From NCBI GenBank assembly GCA_902729315.2, contig LR746272.1:11340327-11404326 (forward strand): 64,000 bases of DNA, given 5' to 3'. A model generated the notes under the pieces. That model searched no databases and was not told the DNA's origin. It worked only from the letters and a program-made list of their open reading frames with translations. Positions within the stretch are counted from its first letter, which is position 1. Every line of letters starts with the position of its first letter. Made by a program: the position numbers and the translations under genes. Source of the DNA: Spirodela intermedia (Eukaryota > Streptophyta > Magnoliopsida > Alismatales > Araceae). Positions 63,201 to 64,000 of this stretch are shown piece after piece.

Positions 63201-63300
63201 AAGTCTTTGAGTTAATAACCCACAACGATCTAGAAGTAAGAAGGGTGTGTGTACTTGAAGTGAAAGCCAAGATGACAGTAGACGTGGACGCTTGAGATTA

Positions 63301-64000
63301 CTTTGATGCCTCATATTCTGTAAGGGTGAAGTGCATTTGAATAGTTGGTTCGACTGATGACGTAGATGGACTAGGTAAAGTCAAGCTTAGAGTAGTAGAT
63401 GAAAGCATAGCTTGAGCCCATTCATGCTTCCCAAACTCCTTCTAACACTTTTTCAAAGCACAAGTTATCTTGCCACAATAAATGTAGGTTGGAAAGGTGA
63501 TGTGACTTAGTCGTTGTATAGTAAATCACGTAAATTTAAAATTTATAAAATTAAAAAATATTAATTTTCAAATATTTAGAAATATTTCTAAACAAATATA
63601 TCAATTATAATTTAATAAAAAATTCAAAAATAATAGTAATTTTTCATATCATAAGGATGTAATATAATATCAAGTAATTTTTTAAAATTTTCCTCAAAGA
63701 ATACGAGTTTTTATGAATTTTATACTAAGAAATAAAAAAAAAATTAAAATTCAACAGTTGACGAATGTGAATTAGGTAGAAATAGAGTTCCACTCGGTGA
63801 TTCTTACATAAGCGATTATAGAAGATTTAATTAATCAAATTAAGATATGTAAAAGCTAGAAGAATCGTAATTGAATAAAGTTGGTAAATTTAAATCACAT
63901 AAATTATCACTAAATGAAGTAAAAATTAAGTTGAAAGCAGGAAAATAGAGTTCTGACGTCGCGGCGACAATACGTTGACAATACACTAAAATCCTGAGTA
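63301..64000. other. A/T-rich end of the window
   Basis: No gene seen. From about 63520 the DNA is extremely A/T-rich, with many short poly(A) and poly(T) runs. It may be decayed element DNA, but I see no protein similarity. Confidence 0.4.

Larger units (their letters stand above)
60086..63300 (-). mobile_element. Decayed Ty1/copia retrotransposon 2 with a 3' LTR
   Basis: Minus-strand order fits copia. Integrase lies from about 62930 down to 62565 (KFDLIHCNI, SPSGHLHYIMFIDYYTR, FCVEHKIIHQT). A Pro/Ser-rich linker is at 61884-62245. Reverse transcriptase carries the catalytic YVDD at 61205-61216. The RNase H end is at 60259-60531 (CDNQVTIFI, HEKTKHIEIDCHII, SSSNQFANIFIKS). Many stops sit where Trp, Gln or Arg are expected, fitting C-to-T decay. 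A 167-bp LTR follows at 60086-60252. No 5' LTR is found; the element probably continues, or is truncated, near 63.3 kb. Not functional. Confidence 0.88.

Overview
The window is nuclear DNA from a flowering plant. The genes have many short exons bounded by GT-AG introns, and their products are plant-specific: an oleosin, an EPSIN1-type clathrin interactor, a SYP7-group syntaxin, an R2R3-MYB of the RAX/MYB36 type and an arginine-rich tandem CCCH zinc-finger protein. There are many (CT/GA)n microsatellites and decayed Ty1/copia retrotransposons. I cannot name the species.

Layout. (1) About 1-12.6 kb is a tandem array of intronless genes for small secreted cysteine-rich proteins (here CRP1 to CRP4) embedded in repeated flanking DNA. 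Copy A (about 60-3825) holds CRP1 and is followed by CRP2. Copy B (about 6915-10190) holds CRP3, a near twin of CRP1, plus a leftover CRP fragment. A third, more diverged copy of the flank (about 10610-11750) leads to CRP4. (2) 13.6-19.3 kb, plus strand: cytosolic-type ATP-dependent phosphofructokinase, 14 exons. (3) 22.1-22.6 kb, plus strand: oleosin, converging on the EPSIN1-like gene at 22.9-30.7 kb, minus strand, 11 exons. (4) 34.0-35.6 kb, minus strand: R2R3-MYB, 3 exons. (5) 39.7-45.1 kb, plus strand: SYP71-like Qc-SNARE, 8 exons including a GC-AG intron. (6) 49.5-50.6 kb, minus strand: tandem CCCH zinc-finger protein, divergent from a two-RRM RNA-binding protein gene at 51.9-55.6 kb, plus strand, 10 exons. 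The space between these two is rich in TGGGCY (site II) motifs. (7) 56.5-63.3 kb: two minus-strand, stop-riddled Ty1/copia relics, one with a recognisable short LTR.

The conserved genes are ordinary housekeeping or developmental genes and do not form a pathway. The part least explained by known families is the CRP array. Its proteins share a signal peptide and a 12-cysteine framework (C-x5-C-x8-CC-x11-CxCxC-x14-C-x4/5-C-x2-C-x2-C-x1/3-C) that I do not match to a named plant peptide family. The array shows recent duplication, gene loss, a correlated loss of two cysteines in CRP4, and only amino-acid-changing differences between the youngest pair. These are the marks of a fast-evolving secreted peptide family.
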